Below, piece after piece: positions 45,806-53,951 of a stretch of DNA of 64,000 bases (position 1 is its first letter; each line of letters starts with the position of its first letter). The stretch comes from Psychroserpens sp. NJDZ02 (GTDB lineage: Bacteria > Bacteroidota > Bacteroidia > Flavobacteriales > Flavobacteriaceae): assembly GCF_004843725.1 (NCBI RefSeq), contig NZ_CP039451.1, forward strand, positions 928,501-992,500, given 5' to 3'. The notes beneath the pieces were generated by a model. The model worked only from the letters and a program-made list of their open reading frames with translations, searched no databases and had not been told where the DNA came from. Both the position numbers and the translations under genes were made by a program.

Positions 45806-46032
45806 ATTTTTAAATATTGTTCCTACTCAAAGAGGAATGATTAATAAATGCTGCTATGACTATCACCTTTATTAGGAAGTGATTCCTGGTATTCCAAATG
45901 GTCCTAAAGCAACCTAAGAAAGACAAGAGGACTTATACGTATAGTGGAACTATTATTCTAAACAACGTTCTAGTTCTCCTCTTGTTTCCTAGTAAAAGTA
46001 ATAACTACTTTTGTAATGAGTATAAAGTAAAG
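45806..46032 (-). ncRNA. Putative bridge-RNA region of IS110 copy 2
   Basis: Same position and nearly the same sequence as 38068-38294. A base change is seen near 45850 (GCTGC versus GTTGC). Confidence 0.45.
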
Positions 46033-46059
46033 AACAACGTTGGCAGTAATTAAAAAAAA

Positions 46060-46632
46060 ATGAGAAACCTTATAAACCATGGTATTCAATACGGTCTATC
46101 AGAAGATTTAATTCAAGAGATAAATTTGAATGGTAAGCAAATTGAAATCAAAAGAAACGACAATATTCTTAATTTAGGAGAACATAGTAAATATATCTAC
46201 ATAGTAATCAAAGGCGGATTTGTAAGTCAGTATTTTGATGATAATAAATCAAATTTTAGAACAACTGCGTTCCACATTGACAATTATCATCCATTTATGA
46301 CGCAACCAGAAAGTTATTTTTCAAAAGAGCCTTCTGATACGCAAATAAAAGCATTCAAAAACTCTGAAGTAATTGCATTTCATAGAAATACAATAGAAAG
46401 ATTGAGTTCAAAACATAAAGCTTTTGATAAATTTTGCAATACGCATATTATAGAAGCTCTCATTTTTATAAATCAAATAAAGTCCAAACTAATAGGTCTA
46501 CCAAAAGATAAATTATACAGCTACCTTCTAGAAAAACACAATCCAATTACTAAAAATGTTCCATCTAAATATATAGCCGAATTTATGGGAGTTACACCCC
46601 AATGGTTAAGTAAAATAAAACGTACTAGTTGA
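46060..46632 (+). CDS. Crp/Fnr-family transcriptional regulator, cassette 9 gene a
   Basis: Length is 190 residues. A cyclic-nucleotide-binding-like beta roll (KRNDNILNLGEHSKYIYIVIKGGFVSQYF) is followed by a dimer helix and a C-terminal helix-turn-helix (VPSKYIAEFMGVTPQWLSKIKRT), the short Bacteroidota form of the family. The Arg and Glu that bind cAMP are not evident. It starts 9 nt after the core region and directly precedes a CrtC-like gene, which it may control. Confidence 0.85.
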   Translation: MRNLINHGIQYGLSEDLIQEINLNGKQIEIKRNDNILNLGEHSKYIYIVIKGGFVSQYFDDNKSNFRTTAFHIDNYHPFMTQPESYFSKEPSDTQIKAFKNSEVIAFHRNTIERLSSKHKAFDKFCNTHIIEALIFINQIKSKLIGLPKDKLYSYLLEKHNPITKNVPSKYIAEFMGVTPQWLSKIKRTS

Positions 46633-46716
46633 AACATGAAATTAGTTTCATCAAACTCAAATAAATTACATTTATTTTTGTGGTTTACAAAAACTATAGA
46701 TCACAATTTAACTCAA

Positions 46717-47865
46717 ATGAAAAAGAAAATCAGTCTTACATTTATAACACTTCTTTTTTCTACTTTTTTATTCAGTCAGAACTTAGCAAAAATTAGTGAC
46801 GACTATAACAAAAGAAACTTAATAGAAGGTAATATTCCTGAAAAATGGGAAGACGGAATGAGAACATCTGGAGATAAAGGAAGCTACGAATGGTGGTATT
46901 TTGATGCTCATTTACATGATGGAAGTACTGTTGTAATAACGTTTTACACCAAGTTTATGACCGCCATAAAAAAACCTTTTAATCCATACTTGACGGTTAG
47001 TATAGATAAAGCTGATGGCAGCAAAATATCAGAAAAAATTTACTGTGACCCAGAAGATTTTTTTGCTTCAAAAGATTCGTGTAATGTTAAGATGGGTAAT
47101 AATTATGTAGTAGGAAACCTAAAGGAATACAAAATTCACATTGAAAATGAAAATATAAACTTAACAGCCGTAATAAAAAGAACTACGCAAAGCTGGAGAC
47201 CAAAAACAGGATATATGGTGTTTGGTGCTGACGAAAGCAAAGAATTCAATTGGGTAGTACCTGTACCTCAAGGTGAAATGGAAATTGAATATGATTACAA
47301 AGATCTAACAACTAAAACATCTGGTTCTGCCTACCACGACCATAATTGGGGAAATGTCTCTATGATGGAAATTTTTAACCATTGGTATTGGTCAAGAGCT
47401 GAAATTGGTCCTTATAACGTAATTGCTTCAGAAATGATATCTGAAAAAGAATTTAATAATGACAATATAATTACTTTTAATATTTCTAAGGATGGCGAAA
47501 CAGTTGTTGATGATGGTGAATTAGTAACGCTATATAGAACTTATGGTAAGGAGCATCCAACACTAAAAAAAGATGTAAGTGACGATTTAATTTTTGTTTA
47601 TGATGATCCTCAAACTGAATACAGGTATGAATATTCACTTTTTAGAGAAAAAACTATTGTTGAAGTAGATTTAATTGCGGCATCAGTTGGTAATGGACTT
47701 AAATTCAGACTTGCAAAAATGCTTACTAGTATTGATCCTGCATATTTTAGATTTACTGGAAAAGCAGAAATAAGAGTTTACAAATCAGGTAAATTAATAG
47801 AGAAGCATACCAGCAACAAAGCGGTTTGGGAATTAATGTATTTCGGAGATCCTGTAGGTAAATAA
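46717..47865 (+). CDS. Secreted CrtC/AttH-like lipocalin-type protein, cassette 9 gene b
   Basis: Length is 382 residues from the ATG at 46717 (signal MKKKISLTFITLLFSTFLFSQ). The ATG at 46636 would add 27 residues before the signal. SYEWWYFDAHLHDGSTVVITF and AYHDHNWGN...HWYWSRAEIGPYN are hallmarks of the AttH/CrtC fold, two lipocalin-like barrels, whose best-known member is carotenoid 1,2-hydratase. Export suggests a substrate outside the cytoplasm. A paralogue occupies the next cassette. Confidence 0.78.
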   Translation: MKKKISLTFITLLFSTFLFSQNLAKISDDYNKRNLIEGNIPEKWEDGMRTSGDKGSYEWWYFDAHLHDGSTVVITFYTKFMTAIKKPFNPYLTVSIDKADGSKISEKIYCDPEDFFASKDSCNVKMGNNYVVGNLKEYKIHIENENINLTAVIKRTTQSWRPKTGYMVFGADESKEFNWVVPVPQGEMEIEYDYKDLTTKTSGSAYHDHNWGNVSMMEIFNHWYWSRAEIGPYNVIASEMISEKEFNNDNIITFNISKDGETVVDDGELVTLYRTYGKEHPTLKKDVSDDLIFVYDDPQTEYRYEYSLFREKTIVEVDLIAASVGNGLKFRLAKMLTSIDPAYFRFTGKAEIRVYKSGKLIEKHTSNKAVWELMYFGDPVGK

Positions 47866-47867
47866 CA

Positions 47868-48058
47868 TACTGCTAATAACGTATAAAAAACATAGGGCAT
47901 TTGGTGTTAATCCAAATGCCTTTTTCTATGTATGCAACTTCGCTAAATATAAAATTTGACATTTAACCGAAAAGTAAAATGTTTATATTTAGCTAAGTTA
48001 TAAACCGAAACGATAGTGCTTGTCTTCTGCCTTACTTTCTATATACTAAACGTTGTAC
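47868..48058 (+). other. attC-like site 9 (191 bp, long class)
   Basis: Left inverse core TACTGCTAA followed by TAAC (47868-47880), one base or so longer than expected and with a C-to-T change relative to the cassette start GTTGGCAGTA. Right core GTTGTAC at 48052-48058. Outer arms GTATAAAAAACATAGGGC and TTTCTATATACTAAAC. Confidence 0.7.
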
Positions 48059-48098
48059 ACAAGCATAAAAATTATATTCATTAAAAAATAAATTGAAG

Positions 48099-49052
48099 AT
48101 GAAAAATTTTATTAAAGAAGATGCAATGCATATTGCTTTCCCTGTGAAAGATAGAGAAAATGAGTTTGAATGGTGGTACTTCGATGCTGCACTAGATAAT
48201 GGTGATCATCTTGTTGTTATGTATTCTACAAACGATACAAGGCTTAAACCAAGAAGACCATCTGTAAGAACTAATATCTATGAAGCAAACGGGAATGAGA
48301 TATGGGAACTTAAAGAATATAAAGAAACAGAGGTCTCGCTATCCTACGACAAATGTGACACTCATCTTGGTGAAGAATATTGCATCGATAAAGGTGGTTA
48401 CTACGAATTCTATACAAATATTAATGGTAACGGAGCAAAGCTAAAGCTATATCCAGAAAATCCACATTGGTCTCGACCTGCTGGAAAAAATATAATGGGT
48501 TGGACCGTTGCAGTTCCTCAAGGTAGAGTGGAAGGTGTTATCATCAAGAATGGCATAGAAACCAAAGTAAAGGGTACTGGATATCACGACCACAATTGGG
48601 GATTTAAACCTATGGGTAACATTTTTAAAAATTGGTATTGGGGTAAAGTTCATACGGAAGATATCTCAATAGATTATTCTGTAATGGTATTAAAATTTGG
48701 TAAAATACTTCTTGGTACTGCCTTAATTACAGATAAGGATGGTGTAATTTTCGAACCATCAATATTATCTTCACTATTTAAACTTAAATCTAAATTAAAT
48801 AAGATTAGTAAAGATCCAGATATGGGATTTGAGTATGCCAATGAGATTGTGATAAAATTAAAAGATAAAAACTTTAAGATGGACTTAAAGATTGAGGTCG
48901 ATCACATGGTTATGAAAGAAAAAGCTAAATTCACACCCAGTGAATCTGCCTATCGATATATTGGTAAAGAGACAATGACAATCACTAGAGATGGAGTGGA
49001 AAAGACATACAACACCAAATCTTTACACGAAATAGTGTTTTTGGAAAAGTAG
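48099..49052 (+). CDS. CrtC/AttH-like lipocalin-type protein, cassette 10
   Basis: Length is 317 residues from the ATG at 48099; a TTG two codons earlier is less likely. FEWWYFDAALDNGDHLVVMY and GYHDHNWGFKPMGNIFKNWYWGKVH match the family seen in the preceding cassette. There is no signal peptide, unlike the cassette 9 protein, so it is probably cytoplasmic. About 190 bp without a gene follow before the inverse core GTGTACA. Confidence 0.78.
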   Translation: MKNFIKEDAMHIAFPVKDRENEFEWWYFDAALDNGDHLVVMYSTNDTRLKPRRPSVRTNIYEANGNEIWELKEYKETEVSLSYDKCDTHLGEEYCIDKGGYYEFYTNINGNGAKLKLYPENPHWSRPAGKNIMGWTVAVPQGRVEGVIIKNGIETKVKGTGYHDHNWGFKPMGNIFKNWYWGKVHTEDISIDYSVMVLKFGKILLGTALITDKDGVIFEPSILSSLFKLKSKLNKISKDPDMGFEYANEIVIKLKDKNFKMDLKIEVDHMVMKEKAKFTPSESAYRYIGKETMTITRDGVEKTYNTKSLHEIVFLEK

Positions 49053-49238
49053 TGTATTTATTCTGTTTGACTGGTTTAAGTATTGAATGTAATTCAACCA
49101 AGGTTCAAGTTTAGGTTAAAGAGATGTGAGGTTTTTCTCAAGAGATATTCTGTGTCATTTCTAGAATCTCCACATGTCGAGAGTTAAGGAAATTGGATTG
49201 AAGTATGGAACTGAATTTGAATTATAACTAAAAAGCCA

Positions 49239-49992
49239 GTGTACAATCGAGTAGACGGCTCCGACTAAAATAGCCGGAGTGCGCCTCTCACACCACCGTA
49301 CGTACGGGTCTCGTATACGGCGGTTCGTAAATCATCACGCCAAAGCTCTTTTCACCCTTGACACTATCTTCTAATTTAGGCATAGGCTACCACTAGTGCT
49401 CCTATGCGAATTTTGAAGAGAATTACGTTCAGTCCTTCCTTACTTGTGAGACCTTCTGAGGTATTGCCTCAACTCGTTTCCTTTAAGTACTATGACTTCT
49501 GCTGACTTCTCCAAATAGTCAACTCGTAACTTTGGAGACCTCCCCAGGTAATGGCATCTTCTTTCACTCAATCACTGCCGTATCTATATAATTACTCTTT
49601 TGTTACTGTTTGGGCGTTACAATGATGTGCTTGCTTACCCGAATAACTATGCCTCTGTATACGATTTCTGTTCGTCAGTACCGAGTTTTGTAGTGGTATT
49701 TGCTCATTAATCAATCACAAATAGCCTTCAGATGTAACCTCGCGATTACCACCCTTGCGACTTACTAATGCTTCAAGACGTTACTCCTGCGCATAAGGGA
49801 CTTGCACCCTCTAGATTAATTATTTACCTTTCCGTAAATTAAAAGATGCCCATGCTGGGCACACACAACGTGTAAAAATAATTGCTTGGTTCTTGCCTAC
49901 TTGGAAAATCCTAAAGATTCCCCTCTGGTTCGTTCCATATTTAGTAAGTTGATTATTTAATCACGCAACTATCCTTACACAAAACGTTGTAC
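49239..49992 (+). other. attC-like site 10 (about 135 bp without intron E)
   Basis: Left inverse core GTGTACA (49239-49245), then intron E, then ACAACGTGTAAAAATAATTGC (49865) to the right core GTTGTAC (49986-49992). The inner arms GTGTAAAAATAATTGC and GCAACTATCCTTACAC pair. Confidence 0.8.
49246..49864 (-). mobile_element. Group II intron E, ORF-less (619 bp)
   Basis: Same ends and domains as B. It lacks the REP-like insert but carries the GTAACC...GATTAC and CTTTCCGTA variants of C and D. The bottom-strand junction reads GTTGT|TGTAC. Confidence 0.88.
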
Positions 49993-50008
49993 ATAATTAA
50001 AACAAAAA

Positions 50009-51067
50009 ATGCACTTTCTAACATTTGACACTAATATTTATCGGGAACTTGGAGTTGCATTAAATAATAATATCAACTTTGATTATTTAGTAAATTTCTT
50101 GAAAAAAAGTCATTATGAACTAGTTCTTCAAGATGTAGTTTATAAAGAATTAATCGATTATTTTGAAAATGATTATTTAAAAAAATTAATGTATGACCAT
50201 AAAGATGTTTACACTAGATTTAAAACAAATCCATTTATAGATAACATTGAAAATATCGATTCTAAAACTTTAGAAAAAAAAGCACTTAAAAATTTTAAAG
50301 AAAAACTAAAGTCAACTTGTTGGAAGATTCAGACTACAAGTTACTTAAATCCTGAACTGCTCATTGATTTTTCAATTGCTAATAAAAGAGAATCAAAGAA
50401 GGACAACACACGAGATTTTATTATATGGTTTAACTTAATTAATCTCGCATCAGAATACCCTAAAGACAAAGTAATATTAATTAGCAGAGACAAGATTTTT
50501 ACAGAGAATATTTTCTTTAAAAAAATGCTCGAGGACAATGGAATAAAAAATATAATAATAATTGAAAGTATTCCAAAATATCTAAGTGATTATGGTCTTC
50601 AAGTTAAATTTCTTAACAACGAAATTATATTAAACTCAATTGACAAAACAGAAATCAGAAATAGTTTATTGAAAAGTGTTGATGATTTTCCGAGTTACGT
50701 TTCAGATTATTACAATAGACACAAACCACCGAAAAACATTTCATTTGAAATTCTTGATGTAAAAGTTTATGAATACTACACTTATTCAGAAGATAAATCA
50801 GAAGTAACACTTATATCAAGTTTTTTAGTTAGATTAAAAGCTGTTTATGATAAGGAAACACAAGTAGATTTAAATGACTATCCGAATAAATATCCCAAAG
50901 ATTATAACCTTGACGAAATCAAACACAGGATAGATAGTGAAAATAGAGCTATTTATGAAAATAATGTTTTATGTATCTACGAGGGTAAAATTGATTTAGA
51001 ATCTAAAAATATTATTAGCCAAAATTTCGAAGATTTTCTTCCTGATTGGAATGTTGAAAAAAAATAA
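50009..51067 (+). CDS. PIN-domain protein (DUF4935-like), cassette 11
   Basis: Length is 352 residues. The N-terminal 180 residues look like a PIN nuclease: FDTNIYRELG (first Asp), LQDVVYKELIDYF (Glu), KDNTRDFIIWFNLINLA (Asp) and KVILISRDKIF (Asp). The four acidic positions that bind metal are all there. The C-terminal half is of unknown fold. Such nucleases cleave RNA and often act as toxins or defence effectors. No antitoxin-like partner is visible in the cassette. Confidence 0.75.
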   Translation: MHFLTFDTNIYRELGVALNNNINFDYLVNFLKKSHYELVLQDVVYKELIDYFENDYLKKLMYDHKDVYTRFKTNPFIDNIENIDSKTLEKKALKNFKEKLKSTCWKIQTTSYLNPELLIDFSIANKRESKKDNTRDFIIWFNLINLASEYPKDKVILISRDKIFTENIFFKKMLEDNGIKNIIIIESIPKYLSDYGLQVKFLNNEIILNSIDKTEIRNSLLKSVDDFPSYVSDYYNRHKPPKNISFEILDVKVYEYYTYSEDKSEVTLISSFLVRLKAVYDKETQVDLNDYPNKYPKDYNLDEIKHRIDSENRAIYENNVLCIYEGKIDLESKNIISQNFEDFLPDWNVEKK

Positions 51068-51068
51068 C

Positions 51069-51082
51069 TATGTACAACACCG
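51069..51082 (+). other. attC-like site 11, left end only
   Basis: TATGTACAAC, the reverse complement of the cassette start GTTGTACATA, followed by ACCG. The rest of the site is replaced by IS remnants, so cassettes 11 and 12 no longer share a functional site. Confidence 0.65.
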
Positions 51083-51719
51083 GTAACCGTTGCACAACCC
51101 CTTAAAAAAGCATAAAAACAGCTTAAAACATTTGATTTTAAGCTGTTTTTAATTTTAATACGCCATACTTTCTCTAAAATGCAAGTGGCTTAAAACATAG
51201 TATTCTAACGCTTATTAGGTAGTTTTCGGTGCTTTTAATAAAAGCAAGTAGTCCCGCTATACTTTCTGGTAAGTTTTTCATATATTTTAAATACATTTTA
51301 AGATTATAGGCTGTTGCGGATAGATGCATACACTTATTAGCTTGTTTAATCCCAAGGGTATTTACCTTACTCATGCCTAAAAACTGGGTTGGTGTACCAA
51401 AAGAGGGGATATCTACCTTGTCGCTTTCCTTTCAGATAGCTTCCTTTTTTTTTATTATTTCTTCATCGTTCTTTACTGAACAAAACGCTTGTTACGAAAA
51501 AGCAATGGAAGAACGTATAAATGGCATATTAAAAGATGAGTTTTACTTAGATCAAACCTTTGATAGCGCAGCACACGCAAAGAGAACTGGAAAAAATGCA
51601 ATTAATTTATACAACGAAGTTAGATTACATTTATCTTTAGATTATAAAACACCTAATATGGTATATAAATTATCAGCTTAATTCAATTTTAAACTGTAGC
51701 CGTATTTCAGGACAAGACA
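51083..51719. mobile_element. Composite remnant 1: IS1182-family left end joined to IS3-family right end
   Basis: 51083 to about 51455 matches the left end and transposase C-terminus of the element at 33718 (minus frame ...LGIKQANKCMHLSATAYNLKMYLKYMKN...). A short bridge (about 51456-51486, ATTATTTCTTCATCGTTCTTT) follows. About 51487-51719 matches the end of the IS3 OrfB and its right terminus. The chimeric frame at 51373-51681 is an accident of the fusion. Confidence 0.8.
51487..51681 (+). pseudogene. IS3 OrfB C-terminal fragment (copy 1)
   Basis: The frame from ACYEKAMEERINGILKDEF to LSLDYKTPNMVYKLSA corresponds to the last 65 or so residues of OrfB at 39380-39576. The catalytic Asp residues are missing. 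Confidence 0.8.
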
Positions 51720-51733
51720 TTAAAAAAAAACAG

Positions 51734-52285
51734 ATGATTAAAATTATTTATTCTACTATTTTCCTTTTATTATTTAATTCTTGTGCTAGTCAAGAATCAA
51801 AAAAAATGGAATTTATAAATTATGACATACATGAGCCCACACCAAATTATAATTATGTAAGTTTAACTAACAATTTATTAAATACTAATTTAATAGATAG
51901 CCTTAAAGTAATAGGTAGACCACTTACCAAAAAGGCTGTTAAATTTGAAGTTGACACGTTGAGGGTTAATAAACTCAATGTATCACTAACCAAATTAAGT
52001 GATAAGATTAAAAAATATGATTTGAATAAAGATAGATTTGAAGATATGAGTATAGAGAACCAAGATGGGCAAGAAGTACCATTAGGAGCAATACTTACTT
52101 TGACCAGGTTTATAGATTATGACAAACCCAAGATCTTTATACCAGAACCTCGATATTTTCTACATAAAGGTGAGGGTGCTGTAAAATTTGAAATTTTCTA
52201 CAAAAAAAATGTTGAAGTAGAATTGCATAAAATTATAAAAGAATATACATCTAAAGATAGATTAGAAATTGAATTTATAAATTAA
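51734..52285 (+). CDS. Lipoprotein of unknown function, cassette 12
   Basis: Length is 183 residues with lipobox signal MIKIIYSTIFLLLFNSC (Cys-17). The mature part (ASQESKKMEFINYDIHEPTPN...) has no recognised motif. The start is 14 nt beyond the IS3 remnant, so its own cassette core and probably its promoter were deleted. The inverse core survives after the gene (GCCACACAAC). Confidence 0.65.
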   Translation: MIKIIYSTIFLLLFNSCASQESKKMEFINYDIHEPTPNYNYVSLTNNLLNTNLIDSLKVIGRPLTKKAVKFEVDTLRVNKLNVSLTKLSDKIKKYDLNKDRFEDMSIENQDGQEVPLGAILTLTRFIDYDKPKIFIPEPRYFLHKGEGAVKFEIFYKKNVEVELHKIIKEYTSKDRLEIEFIN

Positions 52286-52290
52286 AAAAC

Positions 52291-52426
52291 GCCACACAAC
52301 ACCGTATAAAAATAATTGCGGTTTAGTGTTTAATCAATAGTCGTTGCGTGTTTGTAACGACTGATTTTCCTGCGGAAAATCCTCGCATACAAACACGCAC
52401 CTATTCTTATACGAACAACGTTGGCA
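52291..52426 (+). other. attC-like site 12 (136 bp, uninterrupted)
   Basis: Left GCCACACAAC (52291-52300), right core GTTGGCA (52420-52426). The arms ACCGTATAAAAATAATTGC and GCACCTATTCTTATACG pair closely, with an inner TTTTCC-tgc-GGAAAA stem. Confidence 0.85.
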
Positions 52427-52448
52427 ACAATTTGAAAAAACTCTCATA

Positions 52449-53255
52449 ATGAAATATAAATTATTCTTTTTATTTTTATTTATTCTTCAAATAGTATTTT
52501 CTCAACAATACGATTCTGTTTTAATAGAACAAGATAGCGTTGACTTAAATAATCAAGTTTATAAAATTGGAAATGTTTATGTTTTTGATTACGAAATAAT
52601 TGAAAATAATATTACAAAAAAACTCAAAACAAATTCAGAAGGTGATTTTGAATTAGTTCAGAAAGAGCATGACTCTATAGGCGTGGACAAAATTCATTTG
52701 ATAATAAGACCGACAGATGATGACTCAAGGACTAACGAAAATCAAACCCAAATATCATATTTACAAGGACCTGAATTTAGTTCTTTCTCGTCAACAGGAG
52801 CAGTTGATAATTCAGAAAATGTATGGATTCACCCAATTAGAAGTGGATTTTTTAGTTCCTTAGAGACTTGCCCATTTCCCTATATTAAAAAACCTTTACA
52901 AGTTGGTGCACAATGGAAAGATGCGATGTTAATTGGAGAAGGTTGGGGAAATAAATTATGGGGCAAGTGGATTGGACAATTATTACTTAATTACAGTTAT
53001 AAAATAACTGGTAAAGAAAAACTAAATACTGAATTCGGAGAAGTAGAATGCTTTATCGTTGAAAGCCAAGCTGACTCAGAATTAGGTTCAACTAAACTAA
53101 AAAGCTTTTATTCTGATATTTATGGTTTTATTCGATTGGAATATGTTCTTTTAACTGGTATAGAAGTAAATATGTGGGTTATTGACTTTAAGGAAAATAA
53201 TGAGTTTAACGACACTAGGACATTTTTCATAACAAAGAAATATATTAAACAATAA
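52449..53255 (+). CDS. Secreted protein of unknown function, cassette 13
   Basis: Length is 268 residues with signal peptide MKYKLFFLFLFILQIVFSQ. Trp- and Gly-rich middle (GAQWKDAMLIGEGWGNKLWGKWIGQLLLNYSYKITGKEKLNTEFGEVECFIVESQ) resembles the repeated pattern of periplasmic DUF3108-like or lipid-handling sheets, but I cannot name the family. Cassette start GTTGGCAACAA is matched by CTGTTGTCAAC after the gene with one change. Confidence 0.62.
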   Translation: MKYKLFFLFLFILQIVFSQQYDSVLIEQDSVDLNNQVYKIGNVYVFDYEIIENNITKKLKTNSEGDFELVQKEHDSIGVDKIHLIIRPTDDDSRTNENQTQISYLQGPEFSSFSSTGAVDNSENVWIHPIRSGFFSSLETCPFPYIKKPLQVGAQWKDAMLIGEGWGNKLWGKWIGQLLLNYSYKITGKEKLNTEFGEVECFIVESQADSELGSTKLKSFYSDIYGFIRLEYVLLTGIEVNMWVIDFKENNEFNDTRTFFITKKYIKQ

Positions 53256-53260
53256 AAAAA

Positions 53261-53275
53261 CTGTTGTCAACACCG
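53261..53275 (+). other. attC-like site 13, left end only
   Basis: CTGTTGTCAAC plus ACCG (with ACACCG at 53270-53275) stands where the IS1182-family remnant begins. The right part of the site is lost. Confidence 0.6.
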
Positions 53276-53909
53276 GTAACCGTTGCACAACCCCTTAAAA
53301 AAGCATAAAAAGAGCTTAAAATCTTTGATTTTAAGCTCTTTTTAATTTTAATACGCCATACTTTCTCTAAAATGCAAGTGGCTTAAAACATAGTATTTGA
53401 ACGCTTATTAGGTGGTTTTTGGTGCTTTTAATAAAAGCAAGTAGTCCCGCTATACTTTCAGGCCCATTTTTCATATATTTTAAATACTTTTTAAGATTAT
53501 AGGATGTTGCGGATAGATGCATACACTTATTAACTTATTTAATCCCAAGGGTATTCACTTTGGCCATGCCTAAAAACTGGGTTAGCGTACCAAAAGAGGG
53601 GATATCTACCTTGTCGTTTTCCTTTCATATAGCTTCCTTTTTTATTATTTCTTCATCGTTCTTTACTGAACAAAACGCTTGTTACGAAAAAGTAATGGAA
53701 GAACGTATAAATAGCATATTAAAAGATGAGTTTTACTTAGACCAAACCTTTGATAGCAAAGCACACGCAAAGAGAACTAGAAAAAATGCAATTAATTTAT
53801 ACAACGAAGTTAGATTACATTTATCTTTAGATTATAAAACACCTAATATGGTATATAAATTATCAGCTTAATTCAATTTTAACCGGTAGCCATATTTCAG
53901 GACAAGACA
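53276..53909. mobile_element. Composite remnant 2: IS1182-family left end joined to IS3-family right end
   Basis: The same fusion as at 51083-51719, with the same internal bridge and junctions and about 10 scattered differences (for example an AGAGCTTAAA/TTTAAGCTCT hairpin arm). The chimeric frame at 53560-53871 is not a gene. Confidence 0.8.
53689..53871 (+). pseudogene. IS3 OrfB C-terminal fragment (copy 2)
   Basis: ACYEKVMEERINSILKDEF to LSLDYKTPNMVYKLSA, parallel to the fragment at 51487. Confidence 0.8.
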
Positions 53910-53951
53910 TTAAATAAACCATTTCAAATTCCCAAAAAAAACTTATAAAAA

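Larger units (their letters stand above)
44772..46032 (-). mobile_element. IS110-family element, copy 2 (1261 bp)
   Basis: Same length, orientation and target point (CATATAC / AACAACGTTGG) as copy 1. A handful of base differences are visible. Confidence 0.85.
44004..46045 (+). other. attC-like site 8 (137 bp without insertions), carrying intron D and IS110 copy 2
   Basis: Pieces: 44004-44011 (TACAGCTA), 44656-44771 and 46033-46045 (AACAAC plus core GTTGGCA at 46039), adding to 137 bp. The arrangement repeats that of site 6, but the introns (B versus D) are of different subtypes while the attC and IS110 parts are nearly identical. Confidence 0.8.

Noticed and set aside
51373..51681. 102-residue ORF as a gene
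   Set aside because: It is a chimera of an IS1182-family non-coding strand and the end of an IS3 OrfB. The same accident recurs at 53560-53871.
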